From Streptomyces galbus (GTDB lineage: Bacteria > Actinomycetota > Actinomycetes > Streptomycetales > Streptomycetaceae), in assembly GCF_005280195.1 (NCBI RefSeq), contig NZ_SZPR01000012.1, forward strand, positions 520,861 through 584,860: DNA of 64,000 bases, in the 5' to 3' direction. Shown here piece after piece: positions 57,028 through 64,000 of the stretch. The position numbers were made by a program, and so were the translations under genes. The notes under the pieces were generated by a model. That model was not told the origin of the DNA. It worked only from the letters and a program-made list of their open reading frames with translations, and did not search any database. The first letter of the stretch is position 1. Each line of letters starts with the position of its first letter.

Positions 57028-58509
57028 ATGAGCAGTACGGGCAGTACCGACGGCACCGGGCGGCACCGCACCGCCGACCGCGACGTGCGCCGCGCGCGCG
57101 GCTGGGCCAGGGTCGCCCTGCTGATGGTCGTCGGCGCGGCGCTCGTGGTGACGGTGGGCGCCGGTTCCGGCGGCTGGCTGGTGCTGCTCGGCGGTCTGGC
57201 CGGGCTGGCAGTCGCGGGCGCCGGGCTGTGGTGGGCGCTGACGCACCGACGTCTGGGCCGCCTGCTGGGCGCCGTCCTGGCCGTGGGCGCACCGGTGGGC
57301 GTCATCATCATGTACGCGGCGTCAGGACTGTGGCCCGTCGCCGTCGGCGGACTGTCGCTCTGGGCGGCCGCCCTGGCCAGCGCACGGTCCGCCCTGCGCA
57401 AGCTGCGCAGACCACGGGCCATGCGCACCCGCAGGACGCCACGGCCGCGCCGGCCCGTCCTGATCATGAACCCGCGGTCCGGCGGCGGCAAAGTGGAGCG
57501 CCACGACCTCGTGACCCGCGCCGAGTCACTGGGCTGCCGGGTGATCCTCATCGACCCGGACGCCCCGACGGACCCGGGCGCCGAGGCGGAGCGCGCCCTG
57601 GCCGCCGGTGCCGACTGCCTCGGTGTCGCGGGGGGCGACGGCACCCAGGCACTGGTCGCCGCGGTCGCCGCCGAGCACGGCGTGCCGTTCCTCGTCGTGC
57701 CCGCCGGCACCCGCAACCACTTCGCCATGGACCTGGGCCTCGACCGCACCGACCCGGTGCGGAGCCTCGACGCACTGACCGACGGCGTGGAACTGCGCGT
57801 CGACCTCGGCGACGTCGACGGACGGCCCTTCGTCAACACGGTGTCCTTCGGGGCGTACGCCGAGATCGTGCAGAGCCCCGAGTACCGGGAGGCGAAGACG
57901 GCCACCGCGCTCGAGCACCTGCCCGACCTGCTGGCGGGGGAGGCGGGCGCCACCCTCGACGTCCGCGTCGACGACACCGTCCTGCACGCGCCGCAGGCGG
58001 TCCTCGTCAGCAACAACCCCTACGCCCGCGCCGACCCGCTCGGCGGCGGACGCCGACCGCGGCTGGACTCCGGGACGCTGGGCGTGATCGGCGTCCGCGT
58101 GGAGGGCGCCGCCCGGGCCGCCGAACTCGCCCTGCGCGGGGAGCGCGCCGGCAGCATCACCTCCGTCACCTCCCGGCGCGTGGACGTGGCGGCCGACCAG
58201 GACCGGATCCCGGTCGCCGTCGACGGCGAGGCGCTCGTCCTGCCCACCCCCGTGGTGTGCACCCTGCGCCCGGGCGTCCTGCGGGTCCGGGTGCCGCGGC
58301 GGCGCCCCGGGGCCACGTACGCGCCGCCCTCCGTCGACTGGCGTCACATCGTGGACCTCGCCTTCAACCGGCCCTGGCGCGACCCCGACGGCGAGGACCC
58401 ACAGGACAGGGGCGTGATCGACCCGTCCGTATCCCGACCGGCACGGAGGACGACGACGGTGGAGCGTCGTACCCCGGCCCAGAGCAGCAAGGAGGCGGGC
58501 GATGCCTGA
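57028..58509 (+). CDS. Diacylglycerol/lipid kinase family membrane protein
   Basis: This is a 493-residue protein. Three to four N-terminal transmembrane helices (about residues 25-120) precede a LCB5/YegS-type lipid kinase domain (about 145-440). Its motifs are VLIMNPRSGGGKVERHDL, GVAGGDGTQALVA (ATP site) and VPAGTRNHFAMDLGLDR. It phosphorylates a lipid such as diacylglycerol or undecaprenol-type alcohols. ATG 57028 lies in a weak ribosome-binding context. The stop overlaps the PAP2 phosphatase start by 8 nt, so kinase and phosphatase are made together and may form opposite arms of one lipid cycle. Confidence 0.9.
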   Translation: MSSTGSTDGTGRHRTADRDVRRARGWARVALLMVVGAALVVTVGAGSGGWLVLLGGLAGLAVAGAGLWWALTHRRLGRLLGAVLAVGAPVGVIIMYAASGLWPVAVGGLSLWAAALASARSALRKLRRPRAMRTRRTPRPRRPVLIMNPRSGGGKVERHDLVTRAESLGCRVILIDPDAPTDPGAEAERALAAGADCLGVAGGDGTQALVAAVAAEHGVPFLVVPAGTRNHFAMDLGLDRTDPVRSLDALTDGVELRVDLGDVDGRPFVNTVSFGAYAEIVQSPEYREAKTATALEHLPDLLAGEAGATLDVRVDDTVLHAPQAVLVSNNPYARADPLGGGRRPRLDSGTLGVIGVRVEGAARAAELALRGERAGSITSVTSRRVDVAADQDRIPVAVDGEALVLPTPVVCTLRPGVLRVRVPRRRPGATYAPPSVDWRHIVDLAFNRPWRDPDGEDPQDRGVIDPSVSRPARRTTTVERRTPAQSSKEAGDA

Positions 58510-59092
58510 GCAGCGTCCCTCGACCCGTACGACCGCGGTCAGCCTGGTGCGTGACCTCGCGGCACTGGACCGGGCGTTGTACGAGGCGGTGACCGTCACG
58601 CGGACGCCCACCCTGGACAGCGCGCTGCGGCGCCTGTCCACGGCCGCGGACCACTCCAAGTTGTCCTTCGCGACCGCCGCGGTGCTGGCGTTGCGCCCCG
58701 GCCGTACGCGCCGGGCCGCCATCGTGGGGGTCGCGGCGATCGGCGTGGCCTCGGCGACGGCCAACCTGCTGGGCAAGAAGCTCGTACGCCGCCCCCGGCC
58801 GCACCGGGCCGTGGACTCGCCGTTCCCGGGGCGTCATGTGCCCATGCCGGAGTCGGCGTCGTTCCCGTCGGGGCACACCGCGTCGGCCGTGGCGTTCGCC
58901 GCCGCCGTCAGTCCCGTCCTGCCTGCCGCGACGATCCCGCTGGGCCTGCTGGCCGTCGCGGTCGGCTACTCGCGGATCCACACCGGAGTGCACTACCCCG
59001 GGGACGTGATCGCCGGCGCCGTTCTCGGGACGGGGGCGGCGGCGACGGTGCTGGCGGTCGCCGGGGCCAGGGGAGGCGCGGCGAAGAGGTGA
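58502..59092 (+). CDS. PAP2-family phosphatase
   Basis: This is a 196-residue PAP2 membrane enzyme with about five helices. The three catalytic motifs are visible: KLVRRPRPHR, PSGHTASAVAF and SRIHTGVHYPGDVIAG (general acid/base His). It removes phosphate from lipid phosphates or undecaprenyl-type pyrophosphates. It overlaps the lipid kinase gene by 8 nt (ATG 58502 inside the kinase 3' end, with AAGGAGG just upstream). The short length fits a single-domain member. Confidence 0.92.
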   Translation: MPEQRPSTRTTAVSLVRDLAALDRALYEAVTVTRTPTLDSALRRLSTAADHSKLSFATAAVLALRPGRTRRAAIVGVAAIGVASATANLLGKKLVRRPRPHRAVDSPFPGRHVPMPESASFPSGHTASAVAFAAAVSPVLPAATIPLGLLAVAVGYSRIHTGVHYPGDVIAGAVLGTGAAATVLAVAGARGGAAKR

Positions 59093-59365
59093 CCGGTGGG
59101 TCCACAGGTGGGCCCGCTCCCATCACCGTGCGTGCCCGGGTGATCATGGGAGCTGCTCACCGCCACAGGGTCACCAACTGGCCATGTCCGAAAGGGAAGA
59201 TACTGCCGACGCTGCCCCATCGGTGACCTTCCCCACTCCGGGCGGGGGCAGGGGGAGACGGGACTTCCGCTACCGTCAGTAACATGATCAACTTGGCGTT
59301 TTGGATGGTCTGTACAGGCAACGTTCCATCCCCGACTCGTTGATCCCTTCACCCGGAGGCCCCCC

Positions 59366-59539
59366 ATGCACTCGCCCGAGGACGCCCTGCACCAGGCACG
59401 CGCCGCGTACGAGGACCATCAGCGCACGTGCCGGCAGTGTGCCGTCGACACGGTCCCGTGTGCCGTGGCCAAGCACCTGCTGCGCCTCTACAACAACGCC
59501 AGAAGAAGCCTGCGGGGCCCGAGTTCGGCCATGCGCTGA
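59366..59539 (+). CDS. 57-residue Cys-rich small protein
   Basis: This short gene reads MHSPEDALHQARAAYEDHQR and continues with TCRQCAVDTVPCAVAKHLLRL, ending SAMR. C22-x2-C25-x6-C32 with nearby H18 and H37 could bind a metal. ATG 59366 follows CGGAGG by 6 nt, a good ribosome binding site, and a 15-bp hairpin terminator lies 12 nt after the stop. Both support a real gene despite its length. Function is unknown. Similar short Streptomyces proteins exist from memory. Confidence 0.68.
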   Translation: MHSPEDALHQARAAYEDHQRTCRQCAVDTVPCAVAKHLLRLYNNARRSLRGPSSAMR

Positions 59540-59551
59540 CCCGGGTGGAAG

Positions 59552-59585
59552 GAGCGGGCGCGCCGGTCGTCCGGCGCGCCCGCTC
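59552..59585. terminator. Bidirectional hairpin terminator
   Basis: GAGCGGGCGCGCCGG and CCGGCGCGCCCGCTC form a perfect 15-bp stem with loop TCGT. It follows the Cys-rich small protein gene and overlaps by two bases the stop codon of the leftward NlpC/P60 gene, so it can end both transcripts. Confidence 0.85.
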
Positions 59586-61326
59586 ACGCGGGACGCACCG
59601 CGGCGCGGATGGCGTCCTGTCCCGCGTGGAAGATCGACTCCTCGCGGACGAAGGCTCCCGGACCAGGGGCGTGGATCATGAGGCCGTTGCCCGTGCAGAG
59701 CCCGGTGTGGCGCAGACCGTCGAAGAAGAAGACGAGGTCGCCGGGTCGCAGGTCGTCCAGTTCGACCGGTGTGCCCGCGCCGGCCTGGTCGGCGGTCGCC
59801 CGGGGCAGCGGTAGTCCGGCAGCCGTCCAGGCCGCCTGGGTGAGGCCCGAGCAGTCGTACGAGTCCGGCCCCTTGGCGCCCCACACGCAGGGCTTGCCGA
59901 GCTGCGCCCGGGCGAAGGCGACGGCCTTGTCAGCCTTGGCCGGGTAGGTGGGGGCGGGGCTGTAGTCGACCGTGTCGGGGGTGACGGGGCTGTGGCCGAC
60001 CGGGTCGGGGGCGAAGGAAGCGGGGACGGGCCCGCCGGGAGCGGTGCCCGGCGGCGCGACGGGCGCGGTGAGGAAGCCGCCGGTGCCCATCTGTGCGGAG
60101 GGGACGGCGAACCCGCTGGTGTCCGTCGGTACGGAGGGCATGGTGAAGCCGCCGGTGTCCGTCAGGGCGAACGGGGCGGAGAAGGAGCCGGTGTCGGTCA
60201 GCGGCAGCGAGGCGGAGAAGGAGCCGGTGTCGCTCAGGGGGAGCGGGGCGGAGAAGCCGCCCGTGTCCGTGAAGGGTGACGGGACGGCGTAACCGCCGGT
60301 GTCCATCGATGCGGACGGAGCGGAGAAGCTGCCGGTGTCCATCGGTGTGGACGGAGCGGCGAAGGTGCCGGTGTCCGTCATCGCGGACGGGACGTTGAAG
60401 CCGCCGGTGTCCTGCGGTGCTCCCCAAGGCGTGGCGCTCGCCTCCCATGCGCCCCAGTTCGCGGCACCCGCCCCCTGCGTTCCCCAGGTCATGGCGTCGG
60501 TGTCCTGGGTTCCCCAGGTGAGGGCGTCCGTCTCCTGCGCTGCCCAGGAGGTGGCGCCGGTGTCCTGCATCCCTCCGGCCATGGCGCCGCCGTCCTGCGC
60601 CGCCCGGGCCGTGTAGTCGCTGTCCTGTGTCCCCCAGGTGACGGCTCCGGTGCCGTACGCCGGCACCTGCCCGGTGTCCCAAGTCGCTTCGGCCGCGAGC
60701 GGCTCGGGGGCCGGTGCGCTGGGGGACGGGAGTTCGGCCTGCAGGGGAGCGGAGGCGGCCGCTGGCGCCGGAGCCAGGGCCATCGAAGCCGGGGCGCCGT
60801 CCTCGTGTGACGCGCGTAGCCCGTCCGCCGTGGGCGCCGGGGGCAGGGCGGGCAGGGCGCGGGCGGTCAGTTCGGGGAGGTGCCGTTCGGCGGACTCCAA
60901 CTCCCGGGCGCCGGCGGGCTCGACGGCGGCGCGCTGCGGACGGGACGTCACGGCGGGACGCTGGGGTGTGCGGTCGCGGGGCAGGACGGCCGGCACGGTC
61001 GGCCCGAGCACGCTGCGGGCCGTGTCGAACCACTGCCGGGCGACGGCGCTGACGGCGGCGTCGCCCGTACGGCCGCCGGAGCCGCGGCGCGCACCGGACG
61101 TCATCGCGCGGGTGGCGTTGAACGTTCCGGTGTCGGTCTCGGCGCGGTCGTACAAGGCGTTGACCCGCTGCTGGACCTCGGCCGGGCTGGGCGGTACGAG
61201 GTCCTCGAGGCGGGCCGAGCCGGTGGGTCGGGCGGGCACGGAGGGCAGGGTCGTCACAGCGGGGGCGGAGCCGCGCAGGCCGACGAGGTCGGCTCCCATG
61301 AGGTCCTGGCTGCGGTCCGTCGCCAT
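59584..61326 (-). CDS. NlpC/P60 protein with nine tandem 12-residue repeats
   Basis: This is a 580-residue protein. The N-terminus (MATDRSQDLMGADLVGL...) has no visible Sec signal or membrane helix. A helical segment with ETDTGTFNATRAM (about 68-80) follows, then a long low-complexity region with WGTQ-type repeats (about 230-305). Nine 12-residue DTGxF repeats run from residue 306 to 413. The C-terminal NlpC/P60 domain (about 460-580) has catalytic Cys492 (DSYDCSGLTQ), His540 (LRHTGLC) and His552 (MIHAPG). Family members hydrolyse peptide bonds in peptidoglycan. ATG 61326 follows AAGGAG by 10 nt. Secretion route is unclear. Confidence 0.87.
   Translation of the reverse strand: MATDRSQDLMGADLVGLRGSAPAVTTLPSVPARPTGSARLEDLVPPSPAEVQQRVNALYDRAETDTGTFNATRAMTSGARRGSGGRTGDAAVSAVARQWFDTARSVLGPTVPAVLPRDRTPQRPAVTSRPQRAAVEPAGARELESAERHLPELTARALPALPPAPTADGLRASHEDGAPASMALAPAPAAASAPLQAELPSPSAPAPEPLAAEATWDTGQVPAYGTGAVTWGTQDSDYTARAAQDGGAMAGGMQDTGATSWAAQETDALTWGTQDTDAMTWGTQGAGAANWGAWEASATPWGAPQDTGGFNVPSAMTDTGTFAAPSTPMDTGSFSAPSASMDTGGYAVPSPFTDTGGFSAPLPLSDTGSFSASLPLTDTGSFSAPFALTDTGGFTMPSVPTDTSGFAVPSAQMGTGGFLTAPVAPPGTAPGGPVPASFAPDPVGHSPVTPDTVDYSPAPTYPAKADKAVAFARAQLGKPCVWGAKGPDSYDCSGLTQAAWTAAGLPLPRATADQAGAGTPVELDDLRPGDLVFFFDGLRHTGLCTGNGLMIHAPGPGAFVREESIFHAGQDAIRAAVRPA
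60088..60411 (-). repeat. 36-bp tandem repeat array (nine copies of a 12-residue unit)
   Basis: Nine consecutive 36-bp units inside the NlpC/P60 gene code for DTGGFxVPSxxT-like 12-mers (DTGGFNVPSAMT, DTGTFAAPSTPM, DTGSFSAPSASM and so on). A tenth partial copy begins GTGGF at residue 414. The copies differ at several codons, so the array is not a very recent amplification. Confidence 0.88.
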
Positions 61327-61611
61327 GGCGGACGTACTCCTTCCGTGCTCCACCGGTCCAGCGTTCGGCACGGTGCGGGGGAGGCGTCCCCGCAGTACCG
61401 GCAGAAGGGGTGGTGCCGGCTGCGCGGGCGGTATCAGCAGCACCCGCACCCGTCAGGGTGTCGCGGACTCGGTGGAGGCCGCGCGGTCCGGCGGGGTTCG
61501 CCGGAGTCGGTCGTGCGGCCCGGGCGTCAACCTAGCCAACTTGTGTGACTGGTGTGAAGATTCACGCCTCGAATGTCCGATACGTTTTCGTGACCTTCGT
61601 CTCGTACGGCC

Positions 61612-61968
61612 TCAAGTGGCGAGCGGGCCGCCCTCCTTGGGGTGGGCGTCCAGCACCCGTCGCCGGGCCGCCTCGTCATGGACGAGCAGGGACAGCAGCG
61701 CGGCCACGGTCAGCCCGGCCTCTGCCGGATGGCGCAGCACCTTGGCGGGCTCGATGATGTAGGTGTTGCCGCGCCCCGTGCGGGTGTGGGACAGGTAGCC
61801 GTCCTGCTCGAGGTCGGCGATGATCTTCTGGACGGCGCGTTCCGTGAGCCGGCAGTGCGCGGCGATGTCACGGATGCGGGCGGTGCGATTGTCTGCGATG
61901 GCCGCCAGGACGCGCGCGTGATTGGTGAGGAACGTCCATCCTGTGTGCGGCTCGGGCACTCCCTCCAT
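61612..61968 (-). CDS. Winged-helix transcriptional regulator
   Basis: This is a 118-residue MarR/ArsR-like regulator. The HTH is in residues about 12-80, with HARVLAAIADNRTARIRDIAAHCRLTERAVQKIIADLEQDGYL and the wing SHTRTGRGNTYII. A short C-terminal helix (VAALLSLLVHDEAARRRVLD) may dimerise. It is divergent from the STAS-ANTAR gene, and two copies of a GTTCATG half-site lie between them. Autoregulation and control of the neighbour are likely. ATG 61968 is the usual start. Confidence 0.88.
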   Translation of the reverse strand: MEGVPEPHTGWTFLTNHARVLAAIADNRTARIRDIAAHCRLTERAVQKIIADLEQDGYLSHTRTGRGNTYIIEPAKVLRHPAEAGLTVAALLSLLVHDEAARRRVLDAHPKEGGPLAT

Positions 61969-61989
61969 GAAGGGGATTGTATGGCGTCT

Positions 61990-62025
61990 AGTTCATGAAC
62001 TCAAAAGACGGAACCACAGTTCATG
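61990..62025. promoter_or_regulatory. AGTTCATGAACT palindrome and repeated half-site
   Basis: AGTTCATGAACT (61990-62001) is a perfect 12-bp palindrome 22 nt before the regulator start. Its half-site AGTTCATG recurs at 62018-62025, 28 bp away start to start. The spacing of about three helical turns favours cooperative binding by a dimeric winged-helix protein, probably the adjacent regulator. Confidence 0.55.
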
Positions 62026-62049
62026 TATTGGTTGACGTGTTGTGGGTAA
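62025..62049 (+). promoter_or_regulatory. Candidate SigB-type promoter of the STAS-ANTAR gene
   Basis: GTAT (62025-62028), 15 nt, then GGGTAA (62044-62049) fits the GNNT-N14-16-GGGTAY pattern used by Streptomyces SigB-like stress sigma factors. It lies 47 nt before the gene start and overlaps the second half-site. Short motifs occur by chance, so this is tentative. Confidence 0.35.
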
Positions 62050-62096
62050 CCGAGCGACGCTTGAGCTGAGAACGGAAGAGACCGGGGGAGGCGGTC

Positions 62097-62801
62097 ATGC
62101 CGGAGCCTGCGCACGACATGACCCCCCGGAGCAGGGAGGCCGCCGTGCGGGCAGAGGTGGATGGTGTGTCGGCGGTACGGGCCGTGCCCGGGCCGGTGAT
62201 CGACGTCCGCCCCGAAGGTGACCGTGCCGTCGTGAGAGTGCGCGGTGACCTGGATCTGGACGCGGCACGGCCGCTGGAACAGGGGCTGCGCACCGCCCTC
62301 GGCTCATCGGTCCGCGGCGTCGACCTGGACCTGTCCGGGGTCGGCTTCTGCGACTGTTCGGCGCTCAACGTGCTGATCGCGGCCCGTCACCGCGCCCTGG
62401 CGGAAGGCAAGACGATGGAGCTGCGGGAGAGTGCCCCGACCGTCGACCGAATCCTCGACCTCACCGGCACCCGGTCCCTGCTGGCGGGTCCCGACGGCGC
62501 GACGGAGTGGGGTGGCGACGGCGAGGCCCTGCGGGAGCTGCGCGTCGAGGTGGTGCAGTTGCGGCGCGCCATGCAGACCCGTCCGGTGATCGACCTCGCC
62601 CGGGGCATCCTCATGGCGTCGTTCGGACTGGGTTCCGAGGAGGCGTGGCGCGTCCTGGTCACCGCCTCCCAGCACGCCAACACCAAGCTCCACCACCTGG
62701 CCCAGGACATCGTCTCGACCGCGGAGGGCGGCGAGCCCCGCGAGCAGCTCAGGGACCAGCTCACCGCGGCGGTGGCGAGAGTCCGCGCGGAGAGCGCCTG
62801 A
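62097..62801 (+). CDS. STAS-ANTAR fusion protein (anti-sigma factor antagonist with RNA-binding domain)
   Basis: This is a 234-residue protein with an N-terminal STAS domain (about 36-130; VVRVRGDLDLDAARPLEQGL, and GFCDCSALNVLIAARHRA with the phosphorylatable-type Ser88). A C-terminal ANTAR domain (about 143-205; LRRAMQTRPVIDLARGILMASFGLGSEEAW) carries the usual AxGxLM-like ANTAR core. STAS domains switch partners with anti-sigma kinases; ANTAR binds RNA to act on termination. Fusing the two would connect partner-switching with RNA-level control. ATG 62097 follows GGGGGAGG. Confidence 0.9.
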   Translation: MPEPAHDMTPRSREAAVRAEVDGVSAVRAVPGPVIDVRPEGDRAVVRVRGDLDLDAARPLEQGLRTALGSSVRGVDLDLSGVGFCDCSALNVLIAARHRALAEGKTMELRESAPTVDRILDLTGTRSLLAGPDGATEWGGDGEALRELRVEVVQLRRAMQTRPVIDLARGILMASFGLGSEEAWRVLVTASQHANTKLHHLAQDIVSTAEGGEPREQLRDQLTAAVARVRAESA

Positions 62802-62898
62802 GGTTCGCCCGGGCAGCCGCATACCGGCCCCTCTTCCGCCCTGGAGGCCCCTTGACGCTCGTGTCTGGCCTTCCGGCGCAGACCCGGCCAGAGCGCTT

Positions 62899-62944
62899 CG
62901 CTCGATTCGCGTGTCGCGACGACTGAATCGAGCGTCGAGTCTTG
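62899..62944. promoter_or_regulatory. 10-bp inverted repeat upstream of the aminotransferase
   Basis: CGCTCGATTC and GAATCGAGCG are perfect inverted copies separated by 26 nt, 73 nt before the aminotransferase ATG. They could be a regulator site or the arms of a transcript hairpin. No regulator is assigned. Confidence 0.35.
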
Positions 62945-63017
62945 CCTTCGCAGCTCATCCGATCGTAGGTTTCCCTCATTCCTGCTTCTCTTGTCTTCCC
63001 TCCGATCGGGGTGCGCC

Positions 63018-64000
63018 ATGGACCGAGCCCGACTGCGTCACCTGCTGGCCCGCGAGAGCGCGGAGGCCGAGGCGCGCAACCCCCGTTCGCAGGCGGCCTA
63101 CGCCCGCGCCGACCACCTCTTCGGCCGGGTGCCGATGACCTGGATGAACAAGACGGCCGGGGCCTTCCCGCGTTACCTGGCCGCCGCCCGCGGCGCCCGG
63201 GTGACCGACATCGACGGCCACGAGTACGTCGACTTCTGTCTCGGTGACACCGGCGCCATGACGGGCCACTCGCCCGCCGCGGTCACCGCCGCCGTGCAGC
63301 ACCGGTTCGCCGACCTGGGCGGCGCGACGGCCATGCTGCCGACCGAGGACGCCGAGTGGGTCGGCGCCGAGCTGACCCGCCGGTTCGGCCTCACCCGTTG
63401 GAGCTTCTCCCTCACCGCGACGGACGCCAACCGCTGGGCCATCCGCCTCGCCCGCGCGCTCACCGGCCGGCCGAAGATCCTCGTGAACAGCTACTGCTAC
63501 CACGGCAGTGTCGACGAGTCCCTGATCGTGACCGGCCCCGACGGCACGGGCACCGCCCGTCCGGGCAACGTCGGCGCCCCCTGCGACGTCACCCTCACCA
63601 GCCGCGTCGCCGAGTTCAACGACCTGGAGCAACTGGAGCGGGAACTCGCCCACGGCGACGTGGCCGCCGTCCTCATGGAGCCCGCCCTCACCAACATCGG
63701 CATCGTCCTGCCCGAGCCCGGCTACCTCGACGGCGTCCGCGAACTGACGCGCCGCCACGGCACCCTGCTGATCAACGACGAGACGCACACCTTCTCCGCC
63801 GGGCCCGGCGGCTGCACCGCGGCCTGGGACCTCACACCGGACGTCCTGACCATCGGCAAGGCGATCGGCGGCGGCATCCCCGCCGGCGCCTACGGACTGT
63901 CGGCCGAACTCGCCGACCGGCTGCTGGGCCGCGACGACCTGGACCTGGTCGACATGGGCGGCGTCGGCGGCACCCTCGCGGGCAACGCCCTGTCCGTCGC
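63018..64000 (+). CDS. Class-III aminotransferase, GSA-aminomutase-like (3' end outside window)
   Basis: At least 327 residues are visible, and the frame is still open at the window edge. It matches glutamate-1-semialdehyde 2,1-aminomutase-like aspartate aminotransferase-fold proteins: DIDGHEYVDFCLGDTGAMTGHSP, NSYCYHGS, LLINDETHTFSAG (PLP Asp) and TIGKAIGGGIPAGAYG with the Schiff-base Lys281. The usual GTEA segment reads TATDANRWAIRLARALTG. The real substrate need not be glutamate-1-semialdehyde. ATG 63018 is the likely start. No hem gene lies in view, so a specialised aminotransferase is as likely as heme synthesis. Confidence 0.88.
   Translation, partial: MDRARLRHLLARESAEAEARNPRSQAAYARADHLFGRVPMTWMNKTAGAFPRYLAAARGARVTDIDGHEYVDFCLGDTGAMTGHSPAAVTAAVQHRFADLGGATAMLPTEDAEWVGAELTRRFGLTRWSFSLTATDANRWAIRLARALTGRPKILVNSYCYHGSVDESLIVTGPDGTGTARPGNVGAPCDVTLTSRVAEFNDLEQLERELAHGDVAAVLMEPALTNIGIVLPEPGYLDGVRELTRRHGTLLINDETHTFSAGPGGCTAAWDLTPDVLTIGKAIGGGIPAGAYGLSAELADRLLGRDDLDLVDMGGVGGTLAGNALSV

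Noticed and set aside
1..64000. tRNA, rRNA, CRISPR arrays, insertion sequences or prophage
   Set aside because: No cloverleaf-like segment, rRNA sequence, spaced identical repeats of CRISPR type, transposase or integrase motif was recognised on either strand.

Overview
The window is high-GC DNA (roughly 70-75 % G+C by eye). It has strong third-position GC bias, GTG/TTG starts with GGAG-type ribosome binding sites, ANTAR/SpoIIE/STAS signalling proteins, a sortase-anchored DUF1996 protein, DUF5709 and a PucR regulator. All of this points to Streptomyces or a very close actinomycete chromosome. No rRNA, tRNA, CRISPR array, integrase or transposase was seen. The content looks like ordinary accessory-rich chromosome, not a recent island.

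Layout. 0-2.6 kb: start of a secreted protein, an orphan DUF35 Zn-ribbon protein, then a small ATP-grasp protein with a peptidoglycan-binding membrane protein; two copies of one 15-bp palindrome lie between the divergent units. 2.6-6.8 kb: an ANTAR-GAF-PAS-SpoIIE phosphatase gene broken by a frameshift at a TTA codon, a small conserved protein and an RpiR-type regulator. 6.9-13 kb: a GT39-like membrane protein, a P-loop kinase, a SnoaL-like protein and a two-gene disaccharide phosphorylase / beta-phosphoglucomutase operon. 13-19.3 kb: a second GT39-like protein coupled to a YbhN/LPG-synthase-like flippase, DUF5709 and an MmpL transporter. 19.2-23.7 kb: SpoIIE phosphatase, a decayed GNAT gene, SnoaL-like and Gfo/Idh/MocA proteins, and a secreted cutinase with the full catalytic pattern of polyester (PET-type) hydrolases. 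23.9-33.4 kb: LAL/LuxR and PucR regulators followed by a complete livFGHMK-type ABC importer. 33.6-38.2 kb: aldo/keto reductase, ABC exporter and, facing it, a two-gene graspetide (ATP-grasp RiPP) locus tgmA-tgmB. 38.4-46 kb: several uncharacterised proteins, a Ser/Thr kinase and an FprA-type ferredoxin reductase with a candidate iron box. 46-54 kb: two large multi-sensor SpoIIE phosphatases, a lipoprotein and a rhomboid-like membrane protein. 54-64 kb: sortase-anchored DUF1996 protein, lipid kinase plus PAP2 phosphatase, a 57-residue Cys protein, an NlpC/P60 protein with nine 12-residue repeats, a winged-helix regulator divergent from a STAS-ANTAR protein, and the start of a class-III aminotransferase.

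How the genes work together. Three themes recur. (1) Partner-switching signalling: four SpoIIE-type PP2C phosphatases (one broken) and a STAS-ANTAR antagonist, but only one HATPase domain, fused to a phosphatase. (2) Cell-envelope and surface functions: PG-binding, NlpC/P60, MmpL, GT-C proteins, lipid kinase/PAP2 and LAETG anchoring. (3) Small-molecule and peptide chemistry: the tgmAB graspetide pair, the PET-hydrolase-like cutinase and the GH65/beta-PGM pair. The best candidate for an under-described system is tgmAB at 36.4-37.6 kb. It is a minimal ATP-grasp RiPP pair with no methyltransferase beside it, and an ABC exporter converges on it.
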